A stretch of DNA of 64,000 nt from Acaudatibacter sp963835495 (lineage in GTDB: Bacteria; Pseudomonadota; Alphaproteobacteria; Caulobacterales; Caulobacteraceae). The notes below the pieces were generated by a model. The model saw only the letters and a list, made by a program, of their open reading frames with translations. It was not told where the DNA came from and searched no databases. Positions 33,060 through 42,271 of this stretch are shown here, piece by piece (the first letter of the stretch is position 1; each line of letters begins with the position of its first letter). The DNA lies in contig CAWIFQ010000005.1 in assembly GCA_963835495.1 (NCBI GenBank), positions 62,001-126,000 on the forward strand, in the 5' to 3' direction. Made by a program: the position numbers and the translations under genes.

Positions 33060-34844
33060 TTAGTCGCGGGGAGTATCGGCGCTGGCGAGACCACCGGCGT
33101 CGGCGCCGCCGGCGCGCGGCGGCCCGGGTGGGATCGGGGTCGCGGCGCGGCGCTTCAGGGCCACGCGCATGAAGCTCTTCCAGAATTCCGCCGGGGCCGA
33201 GCCGCCGGTGATCCCGCGCATCGGCGAATTGTCGTCGCGGCCCATCCACACCACCGTGGTGAAACCGCCCGAGAAGCCGCAGAACCACGCGTCGCGGAAG
33301 TCGGACGTGGTGCCGGTCTTGCCGGCGATGTCGTAGCCGGGGATCGCCGCCTTCACGCCGGTGCCGGCGGTCACCACCTGGCGCAGCATCTGGTTAAGCT
33401 CGCCGAGCGCCGGATTGCCGATCGCCGGGGGCGTCACCGGCGCCGGATGGGTCCACAGCACCCGGCCCGACGCCACGGTGCGAATGCGCTCGATGCCGTA
33501 GGCCGCGACGCGGTTGCCGCCGTTGGAAAACGCGTCATAGGCCTGCGCCATCTCCAGCGGCGTGACCAGGCTGGTGCCCAGCGCCATCGCCGGGTCGGTG
33601 TTGATCGGGGTGTAGATCCCCAAACGCCGCGCGGTGTTGGCGACGTTCGGCCGGCCAACCTGGTCGGCGAGGCTGGCCGCGACCGTGTTGATCGACTTGG
33701 CCAGCGCCACCTGCAGCGTGATCGGGCCAAGATACTCCGGCTCGAAGTTGCTAGGCGACCAGCCGTCTATCGTCACCGGCTGGTCGACCACCGGCGTATC
33801 CGGCGTGCGGCCGGCCTCCAGCGCGGTCAGGTAGACGAACGGCTTCCACGACGAGCCGGCTTGCCGCTGGGCGGAAACCGCGCGGTTGTAGGAACTCTTG
33901 GCGTAGTCGCCGCCACCGACCATCGCCCGCACCCGGCCCTGCCCGTCCAGGGCCACCAGCGCGGCCTGCTCGACATTGGCCCTGGCGAAGCGCTCGATGG
34001 TGGTCTTCGCCGCGAGGTCGGCCGCCGCCTCGTCCCTGGCGTCGAGCGTCGTCTCGACCACCAGGTCGATCTTCGGCGGCCCCATGGTCTTGAAGGTCGT
34101 GTCGACCCAATCGACGAAATACTGCGAGGCCGCGTCCGGCGCGGATTTGTAGACCTTGGGCGACGAGGCCAGCGCCTTGGCCCGCTGCGCCGGGGTGATC
34201 GCGCCGGTCTCGACCATCGCCTGCAGCACCAGCGCGGTGCGTTCGGCCGACTTGTCCGGGTTCTCGATCGGATTGTAGTCGGTCGGCGACTTCATCAGCG
34301 ACGCCAGCATCGCGGCTTCTCGGACGGTCAGATGCGCCGCCGAGACCCCGAAATAACGCTCCGACGCCGCCTCGATGCCATAGGCGCCGGCGCCAAAGTA
34401 GACCCGGCTCAGGTACAGCCCGAGGATCTGCTGCTTGGAATAGGTCTGCTCCAGCTCGACCGCGTAGACCAGCTCCGTGCCCTTGCGCTCGAGCGAGCGC
34501 TCGGAGGTCAGGAACAGGTTCTTGGCCAGCTGCTGCGTGATGGTCGAGGCGCCTTCGCGGGCGCTGCCGGAGGCGACGTCGGCCAGGATCGCCCGCGCCA
34601 TGCCGGCCAGGTCGTAGCCGTTGTGCTCGTAGAACCGCTTGTCCTCGATCGCCACGAACGCAGCGGGCACGTAGGCGGGAAGCTTGGCGACATCCACCGG
34701 CGGCGCATAGCGCCCGCCCCTGACTCCGATCACCGTCCCCGACCGGTCGAGGAAGGTCACCTGGGGATCGCGGGTGATCGGCGGCAGCTGGGGAATCTCG
34801 ACCTGGGGCAACGCCAGGGAGAGGGCGGCGACAAGACCGATCAC
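33060..34844 (-). CDS. Bifunctional penicillin-binding protein (PBP1a-like)
   Basis: A 594-residue enzyme of peptidoglycan synthesis. GTG 34844 is the most upstream usable start because a stop lies six bases before it. The N-terminus holds one short hydrophobic segment. The transglycosylase domain has the catalytic Glu E67 in AIEDKRFYEH and STITQQLAKN. The transpeptidase domain has SxxK at S331-K334 (GSSWKPF), SIN at 384-386 and KTGT at 509-512. A shorter C-terminus than most class A PBPs ends in a Pro/Ala tail. It polymerises and crosslinks glycan strands at the cell envelope. Confidence 0.92.
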   Translation of the reverse strand: MIGLVAALSLALPQVEIPQLPPITRDPQVTFLDRSGTVIGVRGGRYAPPVDVAKLPAYVPAAFVAIEDKRFYEHNGYDLAGMARAILADVASGSAREGASTITQQLAKNLFLTSERSLERKGTELVYAVELEQTYSKQQILGLYLSRVYFGAGAYGIEAASERYFGVSAAHLTVREAAMLASLMKSPTDYNPIENPDKSAERTALVLQAMVETGAITPAQRAKALASSPKVYKSAPDAASQYFVDWVDTTFKTMGPPKIDLVVETTLDARDEAAADLAAKTTIERFARANVEQAALVALDGQGRVRAMVGGGDYAKSSYNRAVSAQRQAGSSWKPFVYLTALEAGRTPDTPVVDQPVTIDGWSPSNFEPEYLGPITLQVALAKSINTVAASLADQVGRPNVANTARRLGIYTPINTDPAMALGTSLVTPLEMAQAYDAFSNGGNRVAAYGIERIRTVASGRVLWTHPAPVTPPAIGNPALGELNQMLRQVVTAGTGVKAAIPGYDIAGKTGTTSDFRDAWFCGFSGGFTTVVWMGRDDNSPMRGITGGSAPAEFWKSFMRVALKRRAATPIPPGPPRAGGADAGGLASADTPRD

Positions 34845-35078
34845 GCGTCAGGGGCTCCGCGACGGCGCAGGGAGGCGCTGGATGGGCGCAGTTTGTGTCG
34901 CGGCGGCGGCGTGGGGGAAAGATAATTCGCGGTAACCTGCGGCGCTGCGGCGCAGGAGGCGGACCAGCGGCGCGAAGGCTTCGGCTGCGGGCGCCAACGC
35001 CCGTCTGATGCTAGCGACTGGGTAGGCCTGGACGCTGGAGCATTGCTTGCTAGGCTGGAGCCCTAACCGGAGGGACCT

Positions 35079-35315
35079 ATGCGTCGCGTTGTGATCGCCG
35101 CCGTCGCCGTCTTGGCCGTCGCAAGCGCTGCCAGCGCAGCGCCACATTGCGCGGCCGGCAAGTCATGCCGAAGCGCTCCGGCGCCGGCGAAGCGCTGCCG
35201 CGACATCACGACCAAGCAACTCGTAAGGTGCGGCGCCCAGCACAGCGAGCCCGTGACCGACTTCGGGGCTTCCGGTCCTTACGTCGGGCTGAAGTACATT
35301 GGGAACGTGCCTTAG
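35079..35315 (+). CDS. Small secreted Cys-rich protein
   Basis: A 78-residue open frame after a CCGGAGGG ribosome-binding site. The signal peptide (MRRVVIAAVAVLAVASAASA) is followed by a short mature part with four cysteines in HCAAGKSC, KRCRD and VRCGA, probably two disulfides. No family is recognised. It lies alone between the PBP and CoA-transferase genes, 234 bases after the former on the opposite strand. Confidence 0.6.
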   Translation: MRRVVIAAVAVLAVASAASAAPHCAAGKSCRSAPAPAKRCRDITTKQLVRCGAQHSEPVTDFGASGPYVGLKYIGNVP

Positions 35316-35485
35316 CGCCTGCGTCCGTGGAGCGTCGAACCGCGGCGGGATCGGCGTGCGCGCGGCGGCTACGCCTCGGGGCGGCTGCGGCGCGAGAACG
35401 AGCGCGCCGGCCGCGCGCCTCTAGTCATCGCTGACTCCAGTCGCGACGCCGCGCTATAGAGGCGGCAGTCACGAAGGGGACGCGC

Positions 35486-36667
35486 ATGCTGCTGCAGGGC
35501 CTGAAGGTGGTGGAGATGTCCACCTGGATCGCGGCGCCGGGCGCGGCGATGATCATGGGCGAATGGGGCGCCGACGTGATCAAGGTGGAGAGCGCCGAGG
35601 GCGACGCGATCCGTCGGTTCTATCCCGACACCGAGGAAATTCCCGGCAACCCGATCTTCTCGATGGAGAACCGGAACAAGCGCGGCGTGGTCTTGAACAC
35701 CGGCTCGCCCGGCGGGCGCGCGGCGCTGATCCAGATCCTCAAGGGCGCCGACATCTTCGTCACCAACATCCGCCCCGGCGCGCTGGTCCGCGCCAGGCTC
35801 GACTACGACAGCCTGAAGGACGAGCTGCCGCACCTGATCTACGCCAGTGTCAGCGGCTTCGGCCTGGTCGGCGAAGAGATCGACATGCCGGCGTTCGACC
35901 TGACCGGCTTCTGGACCCGCAGCGGCATCGCCGCCTCGACCATACCGCCGGACGTCGAGCCGTTCACCTGCCGGCCCGGCTTCGGCGACCACGTCACCGC
36001 GCTGGCGACGGTCTCGGGCGTGCTGGCGGCGCTGCACGAGCGCGGCCAGACCGGCAAGGGCCGGCTGGTGGAGGCCTCGCTGATCCGCGCCGGGGTCTAT
36101 GCGCTGGGCTGGGACGCCTCGATCCACCTGCGTTACGGCGAGGCGACCACCGCCCAGCCGCGCAGCCAGCGGCCAAGCGCGATCGCCGGCTATTTCCGCA
36201 CGTCGGACGACCGCTACATCTGCGTCGCCCCGCGCGGCCCGACCTGCTTCCCGGCGGTGATGCAGGCGATCGGCCTGGACTGGGTGCTGGCCGAGCCGCG
36301 TTACCAGATCCCGATCGGCGACCTCGAGGTGGTGCGCGAGCTGCGCGGACACGTGGACGCCGCGTTCGCCAGGCTGACGCTCGCCGAGGCCAAGCAGTTG
36401 CTGGCCGACGCCGACGTGATCTCCGCGCCGATGGCGACGCTGGACGATGTCGTGATTGATCCGCAGGCGCGGGACGCGGGCTGCTTCGTGGTCACCCCCG
36501 ACCGGTTCGGCGGCGCGTTCGAGGCGCCGGCGACGCCGATCCGGTTCCCCGGGCTCGAGATCGAGCCGCGACGTCCTGCGCCGGACCTGGGCGAGCACAC
36601 CCGGGAGGTGTTGTTGGAGGCGGGCGTGTCGCTCGAAGAAGTGAGTAGGCTGACAGGCGGCGATTGA
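35486..36667 (+). CDS. Class III CoA-transferase (CaiB/BaiF family)
   Basis: A 393-residue protein starting at ATG 35486. It has the family N-terminus (LKVVEMSTWIAAPGAAMIMGEWGADVIKVE), with CoA contacts in ENRNKRG, and the catalytic aspartate D138 in MPAFDLTGFWTRSG. C-terminal sequence includes the usual EAxxLLxxADVISAPM. Family III enzymes move CoA between carboxylic acids. The donor and acceptor are not predicted from sequence. It is followed by an SRPBCC gene 60 bases on. Confidence 0.9.
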   Translation: MLLQGLKVVEMSTWIAAPGAAMIMGEWGADVIKVESAEGDAIRRFYPDTEEIPGNPIFSMENRNKRGVVLNTGSPGGRAALIQILKGADIFVTNIRPGALVRARLDYDSLKDELPHLIYASVSGFGLVGEEIDMPAFDLTGFWTRSGIAASTIPPDVEPFTCRPGFGDHVTALATVSGVLAALHERGQTGKGRLVEASLIRAGVYALGWDASIHLRYGEATTAQPRSQRPSAIAGYFRTSDDRYICVAPRGPTCFPAVMQAIGLDWVLAEPRYQIPIGDLEVVRELRGHVDAAFARLTLAEAKQLLADADVISAPMATLDDVVIDPQARDAGCFVVTPDRFGGAFEAPATPIRFPGLEIEPRRPAPDLGEHTREVLLEAGVSLEEVSRLTGGD

Positions 36668-36727
36668 TCTCGCTCAAGCGTCGTCCCCGTGGCCAGGCTA
36701 GGGTGGTCGCCGACGGAGGAGACGCGC

Positions 36728-37234
36728 ATGGACGACGAAGACCTGGCCGAACTGGCCCGTGACGACACCTATGTCACCGCGACGATGACGCGGCTCATCG
36801 AGCATCCGCCGGAGGTGGTGTGGCGGGCGCTGACCGAGCCCGGGATGTTGGCGCAATGGCTGGCGCCTGGGCGGATCGAATTGACACGGGGCGGGGCGGC
36901 TAGACTCGACTTCGCCGACAGCGGCACGGTGATCGACAGCCAGGTCAGCACGATCGATCCGGGCCACGTGCTGGAATATTCCTGGAGCTCGCCGAGCGAG
37001 CCGCTGCGGCCGGTGCGCTGGGAGCTGGCGCGGGACAGCGAGGGAACCCGCCTGACGCTGATCCAGAAGACGCCGATCGGCGAGGACCCGGGCCGCGCCT
37101 GCGCCGGCTGGGAGGCGCACCTGGAGATGCTGCAGGCGGCGCTGGAGGGCGTGCCGATCAAGTTCCCGTTCGAGCGCTTCAAGGCCGCCCGCGACGCCTA
37201 TCGGCCCAAGGTGGCGGCGCTGACGGCGGCTTGA
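36728..37234 (+). CDS. SRPBCC/AHSA1-like protein
   Basis: A 168-residue protein, start at ATG 36728 after GGAGGAG. The fold signature TRLIEHPPEVVWRALTEPGMLAQWLAPGRIE is typical of AHSA1/START-like ligand-binding proteins, with later GHVLEYSWSSPSEPLRPVRWEL and RLTLIQKTP strands. Binding partner unknown. It sits in the same direction as the CoA-transferase gene, so co-transcription is plausible. Confidence 0.85.
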   Translation: MDDEDLAELARDDTYVTATMTRLIEHPPEVVWRALTEPGMLAQWLAPGRIELTRGGAARLDFADSGTVIDSQVSTIDPGHVLEYSWSSPSEPLRPVRWELARDSEGTRLTLIQKTPIGEDPGRACAGWEAHLEMLQAALEGVPIKFPFERFKAARDAYRPKVAALTAA

Positions 37235-37347
37235 CGGGGATTCATCGGCGTGGGTGTTGTCCTGAGACGGTCTTTGAAATCGTGAACGACACAACTCCCG
37301 GGCGAAAGGCCCACTAGGGTGGGGGACCGATATCTTCGGACGTTAGC

Positions 37348-37363
37348 GGTTTCACGTGAAACA
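37348..37363. other. parS-like ParB-binding palindrome (15 of 16)
   Basis: GGTTTCACGTGAAACA matches the parS consensus TGTTNCACGTGAAACA at every position but the first. The inner 14 bases are a perfect palindrome. It lies in the gap between the SRPBCC and MFS genes. A perfect copy is 14.1 kb away at 51468. Such sites load ParB near the chromosomal origin. Confidence 0.75.
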
Positions 37364-37367
37364 TCGC

Positions 37368-38636
37368 TCAACCCTCAATGGGCTTTCGCACCCCGATCAG
37401 ATAGACCGCCGCGCCGCCGAGCGCCGCCAGCGCCGTGGTCGCCAGGGCCGCGGCGAACGAGTGGGTGGCCTCGACGCTGACGCCGGTGACGATGGGGGCC
37501 AGCGCGCCGCCGAGGAAGCCGCCGAAGTTCTGCACCGCGCCGACCGAGGCGGTGCCGCCAGGCGGGGCTACGGTGATCGCCATCGCCCAGATCGCCGCGC
37601 CGGCGAGGTTGGAGAAGAACAGCGCGGCGGAAATGGCGGCGACCGCGCCGACGCTGCTCGGCGCCAGGATGGCCAGGCCGGTGAAGGCGGCGCCGACCGT
37701 CAGTCCGCAGACGATCGGCAACTTGCGGGAAGCGATCGGCGACAGCCCCGCCGCGGCGAGGCGGTCGCAGGCCAGCCCGCCGGCCAGGCTGCCGACGACG
37801 CCGAACAGGTAGGGGATCGAGGCGGCCCAGCCGGTCTGGGGGATGGTCAGATGGCGGCCGGTCTCGAGGTAGCCGGGCAGCCAGGCGGCGTAGAACCAGT
37901 TCATGTAGCCCGAGCCGACGTTGCCGAGCGCCATCGCCCAGAGCGTCGGTGCGGCGAACAGGCGTCGCCAGGGCGTACGCGGCGGTCTCGCCTCATCGCC
38001 GGGCCCGGCCACCGGCTCGCGGTAGAACGACAGCCAGATCAACGCCATGACGAGGCCCGCCAGCCCGGTCGCAAAGAAGGCGCCGCGCCAGCCGAACGCC
38101 AGCATCAGGCCGGTGACGAGCGGCGGGGCGAGCGCGGGGCCGAGCGTCGAGGCGGTGTTGAAGACGCCGGTCGCCAGGCCGCGGACTTCCGGCGCGAACC
38201 AGCTGCGCACAACCTTGGCCCCGGTCGGCCACTGCGGCGCCTCGCCGAGGCCGAGGAACAGGCGCGCAGTGATCAGTTGCGGCAGGCCGACCGCGAGGCC
38301 GGTGGCGCCCTGGGCCGCCGACCACAGCGTCAGCGCGCCGGCCAGCAACGGCCGCGGCCCGATCCGGTCGATGATCGCCCCGACCGGGGCCTGGGCCAGG
38401 CCGTAGGTCCACAGGAACGCCGAGAACAGCAGGCCCATCTGGCTGGGGCGCAGGTGCAGTTCGCCGGCGATCACCGGCCCGGTGACCGAGAGCGTGACGC
38501 GGTCGATGTAGTTGACCAGGCCCGCGGCCAGCACGAGCCCGAGCGCCAGGTTCGCGCCGCGCCTGACCGGCCCGATTTGTGCAGAATCCCCACCGACATC
38601 GCGCGATCCTAGCGGAATCGCGTCATCCGAGGGCAA
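37368..38636 (-). CDS. MFS transporter, ACS-type anion:cation symporter family
   Basis: A 422-residue, twelve-helix transporter. The second helix ends LVNYIDRVTLSVTGPVIAGE and GRIGPRPLLAGALTLWSAAQG-like loops follow, as in the anion:cation symporter subgroup that moves organic acids such as hexuronates, phthalate or tartrate. TTG 38636 is the farthest upstream start; no better in-frame start with a ribosome-binding site was seen. It ends 5 bases from the parS-like site. It is divergent from gap, 98 bases away. Substrate unknown. Confidence 0.9.
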   Translation of the reverse strand: MPSDDAIPLGSRDVGGDSAQIGPVRRGANLALGLVLAAGLVNYIDRVTLSVTGPVIAGELHLRPSQMGLLFSAFLWTYGLAQAPVGAIIDRIGPRPLLAGALTLWSAAQGATGLAVGLPQLITARLFLGLGEAPQWPTGAKVVRSWFAPEVRGLATGVFNTASTLGPALAPPLVTGLMLAFGWRGAFFATGLAGLVMALIWLSFYREPVAGPGDEARPPRTPWRRLFAAPTLWAMALGNVGSGYMNWFYAAWLPGYLETGRHLTIPQTGWAASIPYLFGVVGSLAGGLACDRLAAAGLSPIASRKLPIVCGLTVGAAFTGLAILAPSSVGAVAAISAALFFSNLAGAAIWAMAITVAPPGGTASVGAVQNFGGFLGGALAPIVTGVSVEATHSFAAALATTALAALGGAAVYLIGVRKPIEG

Positions 38637-38734
38637 TGACGATGGAACAACCGGGACAGGCCAAGGCTTGACTTCGCGCGGTCCGCCCGCAAAACCGCCG
38701 TCACGCCGAAACTTCAGCTAAGGAACCGCACCGC

Positions 38735-39745
38735 ATGGCCCTGCGCGTCGCTATCAACGGATTTGGCCGCATCGGCCGGCTGGTCCTGCGCTCGATCGTC
38801 GAATTCGCCCGCCGCGACATCGAGGTGGTGGCGATCAACGACCTGGGTCCTGTCGAGACCAACGCCCACCTGCTGCGCTACGACTCGGTGCACGGCCGCT
38901 TCCCGGGCATCGTCACGGTCGACGGCGACACGATCGACGTCGGGCTCGGCAAGATCAAGGTCACCGCGATCCGCAACCCGGCCGAACTGCCGCACAGCGA
39001 CCTCGGCGTCGATATCGCGCTGGAGTGCACCGGCCTCTTCACCAAGCGCGACACCGCCAAGGCGCACCTGGACGCCGGCGCCAAGCGGGTGCTGGTCTCG
39101 GCGCCCTGCGACGGCGCCGACAAGACCATCGTCTTCGGGGTCAACCACGACACGCTGACCGCCGACGACCTGGTGGTCTCCAACGGCTCGTGCACCACCA
39201 ACTGCCTGGCGCCGGTCGCCAAGGTGCTGCTGGACACGGTCGGCATCGAGCGCGGCTACATGACCACCGTGCATTCCTACACCGGCGACCAGCCGACCTT
39301 GGACACCCTGCACAGCGACCTCTACCGCGCCCGCGCCGCGGCGATGTCGATGATCCCGACCTCGACCGGCGCGGCCAAGGCGATCGGCCTCGTGCTGCCG
39401 CAGCTGACCGGCAAGCTCGACGGCGGCGCGATCCGGGTGCCGACCCCGAACGTCTCGGTGGTCGACCTGAAGATCGTCCCCGGCCGCACCACCACCAAGG
39501 ACGAGATCAACGCGGCGCTGGAAGCGGCGGCCTCGAGCGGCCCGCTGCGCGGCGTCCTGGCCGTGACCAAGGAACCGCTGGTCTCGGTCGACCTGAACCA
39601 CATCGCCGCCTCGTCCACCGCCGCCCTGCCGCAGACCCAGGTGGTCGACGGCGGGCTGGTGCGGGTGCTGTCCTGGTACGACAACGAGTGGGGCTTCTCG
39701 ACCCGCATGGCCGACGTGGCGCTGGCCATGGGCAAGCTGGGCTGA
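38735..39745 (+). CDS. gap: Glyceraldehyde-3-phosphate dehydrogenase, type I
   Basis: A 336-residue NAD-dependent enzyme starting at ATG 38735. AINGFGRIGRLVLR is the nucleotide-binding motif, the active-site cysteine is C153 in SNGSCTTNCLAP, and HSYTGDQPTLD and SWYDNEWGFSTRM are family signatures. It converts glyceraldehyde-3-phosphate to 1,3-bisphosphoglycerate. It heads a gap-pgk-fba glycolysis group. A palindromic element separates it from pgk. Confidence 0.95.
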   Translation: MALRVAINGFGRIGRLVLRSIVEFARRDIEVVAINDLGPVETNAHLLRYDSVHGRFPGIVTVDGDTIDVGLGKIKVTAIRNPAELPHSDLGVDIALECTGLFTKRDTAKAHLDAGAKRVLVSAPCDGADKTIVFGVNHDTLTADDLVVSNGSCTTNCLAPVAKVLLDTVGIERGYMTTVHSYTGDQPTLDTLHSDLYRARAAAMSMIPTSTGAAKAIGLVLPQLTGKLDGGAIRVPTPNVSVVDLKIVPGRTTTKDEINAALEAAASSGPLRGVLAVTKEPLVSVDLNHIAASSTAALPQTQVVDGGLVRVLSWYDNEWGFSTRMADVALAMGKLG

Positions 39746-39761
39746 TGCGAGGCTTGCCCAC

Positions 39762-39903
39762 CTTCTCCCTTCCCCCTTGCGGGGAAGGGTCGGGGATGGG
39801 GGTGTCAGCTCGATGCCAGCCGTTTTGGCCTCTTGAAGTCCCCTCGACTCACACCGAGTTCGCACCCCCACCCCCGACCCCTCCCCGCAAGGGGGAGGGG
39901 AAG
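39762..39903. repeat. Inverted repeat between gap and pgk
   Basis: The left arm CTTCTCCCTTCCCCCTTGCG... (39762-39804) is nearly complementary to the right arm CACCCCCACCCCCGACCCCT... (39863-39903), with a loop of about 58 bases. The right arm ends two bases before the pgk start codon, so its GGGGGAGGGGAAG end acts as the pgk ribosome-binding site. The rest of the 160-base gap holds nothing else I can see. Confidence 0.65.
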
Positions 39904-39905
39904 TC

Positions 39906-41101
39906 ATGACGGCTTCCTTCCGCACGCTCGACGGCGTCGACGTCAAAGGCAAGCGCGTGCTGGTGCGTGAGGACTTCAACGTGCCGATGCACGAGGGCGT
40001 GGTCACCGACGACACCCGCCTGCGGGTCGCGCTGCCGACGATCGAACGGCTGCGCGAGGGCGGCGCCAAGACGATCCTGATCAGCCACTTCGACCGGCCC
40101 AAGGGCAAGCGCGTGCCATCGATGAGCCTGAAGCCGGTGGTGGCGCCGCTGGCGAAGCTGCTGGGCGCCCGGTGGCGTTCGCCGACGACTGCGTCGGCGA
40201 GACCGCCAAGGCCGCGGTGGCGGCGATGCGGGACGGCGACGTGCTGCTGCTGGAAAACCTGCGCTTCCATGCCGGCGAGGAGGCGGACGATCCCGCGTTC
40301 GCAGGGCAGCTGGCCGAAAACGGCGATCTCTACGTCGACGACGCCTTCTCGGCCGCCCACCGCGCCCACGCCTCGAACTCCGCGCTGGCCCACCTGCTGC
40401 CCGCCTACGCCGGCGAAGCGATGCGGCGCGAGCTGTCGGCGCTGGACGCCGCGCTTGGCTCGCCGCAGCGGCCGGTGCTCGGCATCGTCGGCGGCTCGAA
40501 GGTGTCGACCAAGCTCGACCTGCTGCACAATCTGATCCTGAAGCTGGACCGGCTGGCGATCGGCGGCGGCATGGCCAACACCTTCCTGTTCGCCCAGGGC
40601 TGGGACGTCGGCGCGTCCTACTGCGAGAAGGATCTGGCGGAGACGGCGCGGGGCATCATGGCCTTCGCGGAGAGCCGCAAATGCGAACTGCTGCTGCCGA
40701 TCGACATCGTCGTCGCCGAACAGGCCCAGCCAGGACAGGCGGCCAGGGTGCGCGAGCTGGGCGAGATCGATCCGCACGAACGCATCCTCGACGCCGGTCC
40801 CAAGACCGTGGCGCGGCTGTGCAAGGCGATGGACGAGGCCAAGACCCTGATCTGGAACGGGCCGCTCGGCGTCTTCGAAGTCCCGCCGTTCGACAAGGGG
40901 ACCATGGAAGCGGCACGTCACGCCGCGGCGCTGGCCAAGGCCGGGAAACTGGTGGCGGTGGCGGGCGGCGGTGATACGGTGGCGGCGCTCAACGCGGCCA
41001 AGGCGGCGGGCGACTTCACCTTCGTCTCGACCGCCGGCGGCGCGTTTCTTGAATGGATGGAAGGCAAGACCCTTCCTGGCGTCGAAGCGCTGAAGGGCTA
41101 G
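39906..41101 (+). pseudogene. pgk: Phosphoglycerate kinase, frameshifted as sequenced
   Basis: ATG 39906 reads TASFRTLDGVDVKGKRVLVREDFNVP, the standard PGK N-terminus, to LLGAR at about 40170. Continuation VAFADDCVGETAKAAVAAMRDGDVLLLENLRFHAGEEADDP lies in another frame. One extra C in the run CCC at 40168-40170 would give GAPVAFAD and a 398-residue protein, the normal PGK length, with the C-terminal GGGDTVAALN ATP-binding motif intact. PGK makes ATP and 3-phosphoglycerate and is essential in glycolysis, so a homopolymer base-call error is the likely cause. It is followed by fba 19 bases on. Confidence 0.88.
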
Positions 41102-41120
41102 ATTCAAGGAGAAGCCGCGA

Positions 41121-42212
41121 ATGGCGCGCATCACTCTAAGGCAGCTGCTCGACCACGCCGCCGAGCATGGCTACGGCGTTCCCGCCTTCAATATCAACAA
41201 CATGGAGCAGGGCCTGGCCATCATGGAGGCCGCCGCCGCCGAGAACGCGCCGGTGATCATCCAGGCCAGCCGCGGCGCCCGTCAGTACGCCAACGACATC
41301 GTACTGGCCAAGCTGATCGAAGGCCTGATCGAGCTCTATCCGGACATCCCGGTGGTGATGCACCAGGACCACGGCAACAGCGAAGCCACCTGCGCTACGG
41401 CGATCCAGTACCGCTTTTCCAGCGTGATGATGGACGGCTCGCTGAAGGCCGACGGCAAGACCCCGGCCGACTACGACTATAACGTCGGCGTCACCCGCCG
41501 CGTCGTCGAGATGGCGCACTGGGTCGGCGCCTCGGTCGAAGGCGAGCTTGGCGTGCTCGGCAGCCTCGAGACCGGCATGGGCGAGAAGGAGGACGGGCAC
41601 GGCTTCGAGGGCAAGCTCGACCACTCCCAGCTGCTGACCGATCCCGACCAGGCGGTGGACTTCGTCCGCGCCACCGAGGTCGACGCCTTGGCCATCGCCA
41701 TGGGCACCAGCCACGGCGCCTACAAGTTCACCCGCAAGCCCGACGGCGCGGTGCTGGCGATGGGGGTGATCGAAGAGATCCACCGGCGCCTGCCCAACAC
41801 CCACCTGGTGATGCACGGCTCGTCTTCGGTGCCGCAGGACCTGCAGGACATCATCAACGAGTACGGCGGCGAGATGCCCCAGACCTGGGGCGTGCCGGTG
41901 GAAGAGATCCAGCGCGGCATCAAGCACGGCGTGCGCAAGATCAATATCGACACCGACAACCGGATGGCCATGACCGGCGCGATCCGCAAGGTGTTCGCCG
42001 AACACCCGGGCGAGTTCGATCCGCGGAAATATCTGAAGCCGGCGATGGACGCGATGCGCTCGGTCTGCCGCCAGCGCTTCCAGGAGTTCGGCGCGGCCGG
42101 CAACGCCGACAAGATCAAGCCGATCCCGATGTCGGCGATGGCCAAGCGTTATGTCGCCGGCGAACTGTCGCCGAAGTTCGGGGCGACCGCGGCGGCTCAG
42201 GCGGCGGAGTAG
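41121..42212 (+). CDS. fba: Fructose-bisphosphate aldolase, class II
   Basis: A 363-residue class II (zinc) aldolase of the Calvin-cycle/glycolytic subtype. It starts at ATG 41121 after AAGGAGAAG. Metal and substrate residues occur in MHQDHGNSEATC, EGELGVLGSLETGM and HGSSSVPQDL, and NIDTDNRMAMTGAIRK is a family signature. It condenses or cleaves fructose-1,6-bisphosphate. It follows pgk and is part of the gap-pgk-fba group. Confidence 0.95.
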   Translation: MARITLRQLLDHAAEHGYGVPAFNINNMEQGLAIMEAAAAENAPVIIQASRGARQYANDIVLAKLIEGLIELYPDIPVVMHQDHGNSEATCATAIQYRFSSVMMDGSLKADGKTPADYDYNVGVTRRVVEMAHWVGASVEGELGVLGSLETGMGEKEDGHGFEGKLDHSQLLTDPDQAVDFVRATEVDALAIAMGTSHGAYKFTRKPDGAVLAMGVIEEIHRRLPNTHLVMHGSSSVPQDLQDIINEYGGEMPQTWGVPVEEIQRGIKHGVRKINIDTDNRMAMTGAIRKVFAEHPGEFDPRKYLKPAMDAMRSVCRQRFQEFGAAGNADKIKPIPMSAMAKRYVAGELSPKFGATAAAQAAE

Positions 42213-42271
42213 CAAGACCTCGCGGCATTTCGGTCGCAGGAGCGTCGCCGACAGTCTAGACGTGCGGCGCG

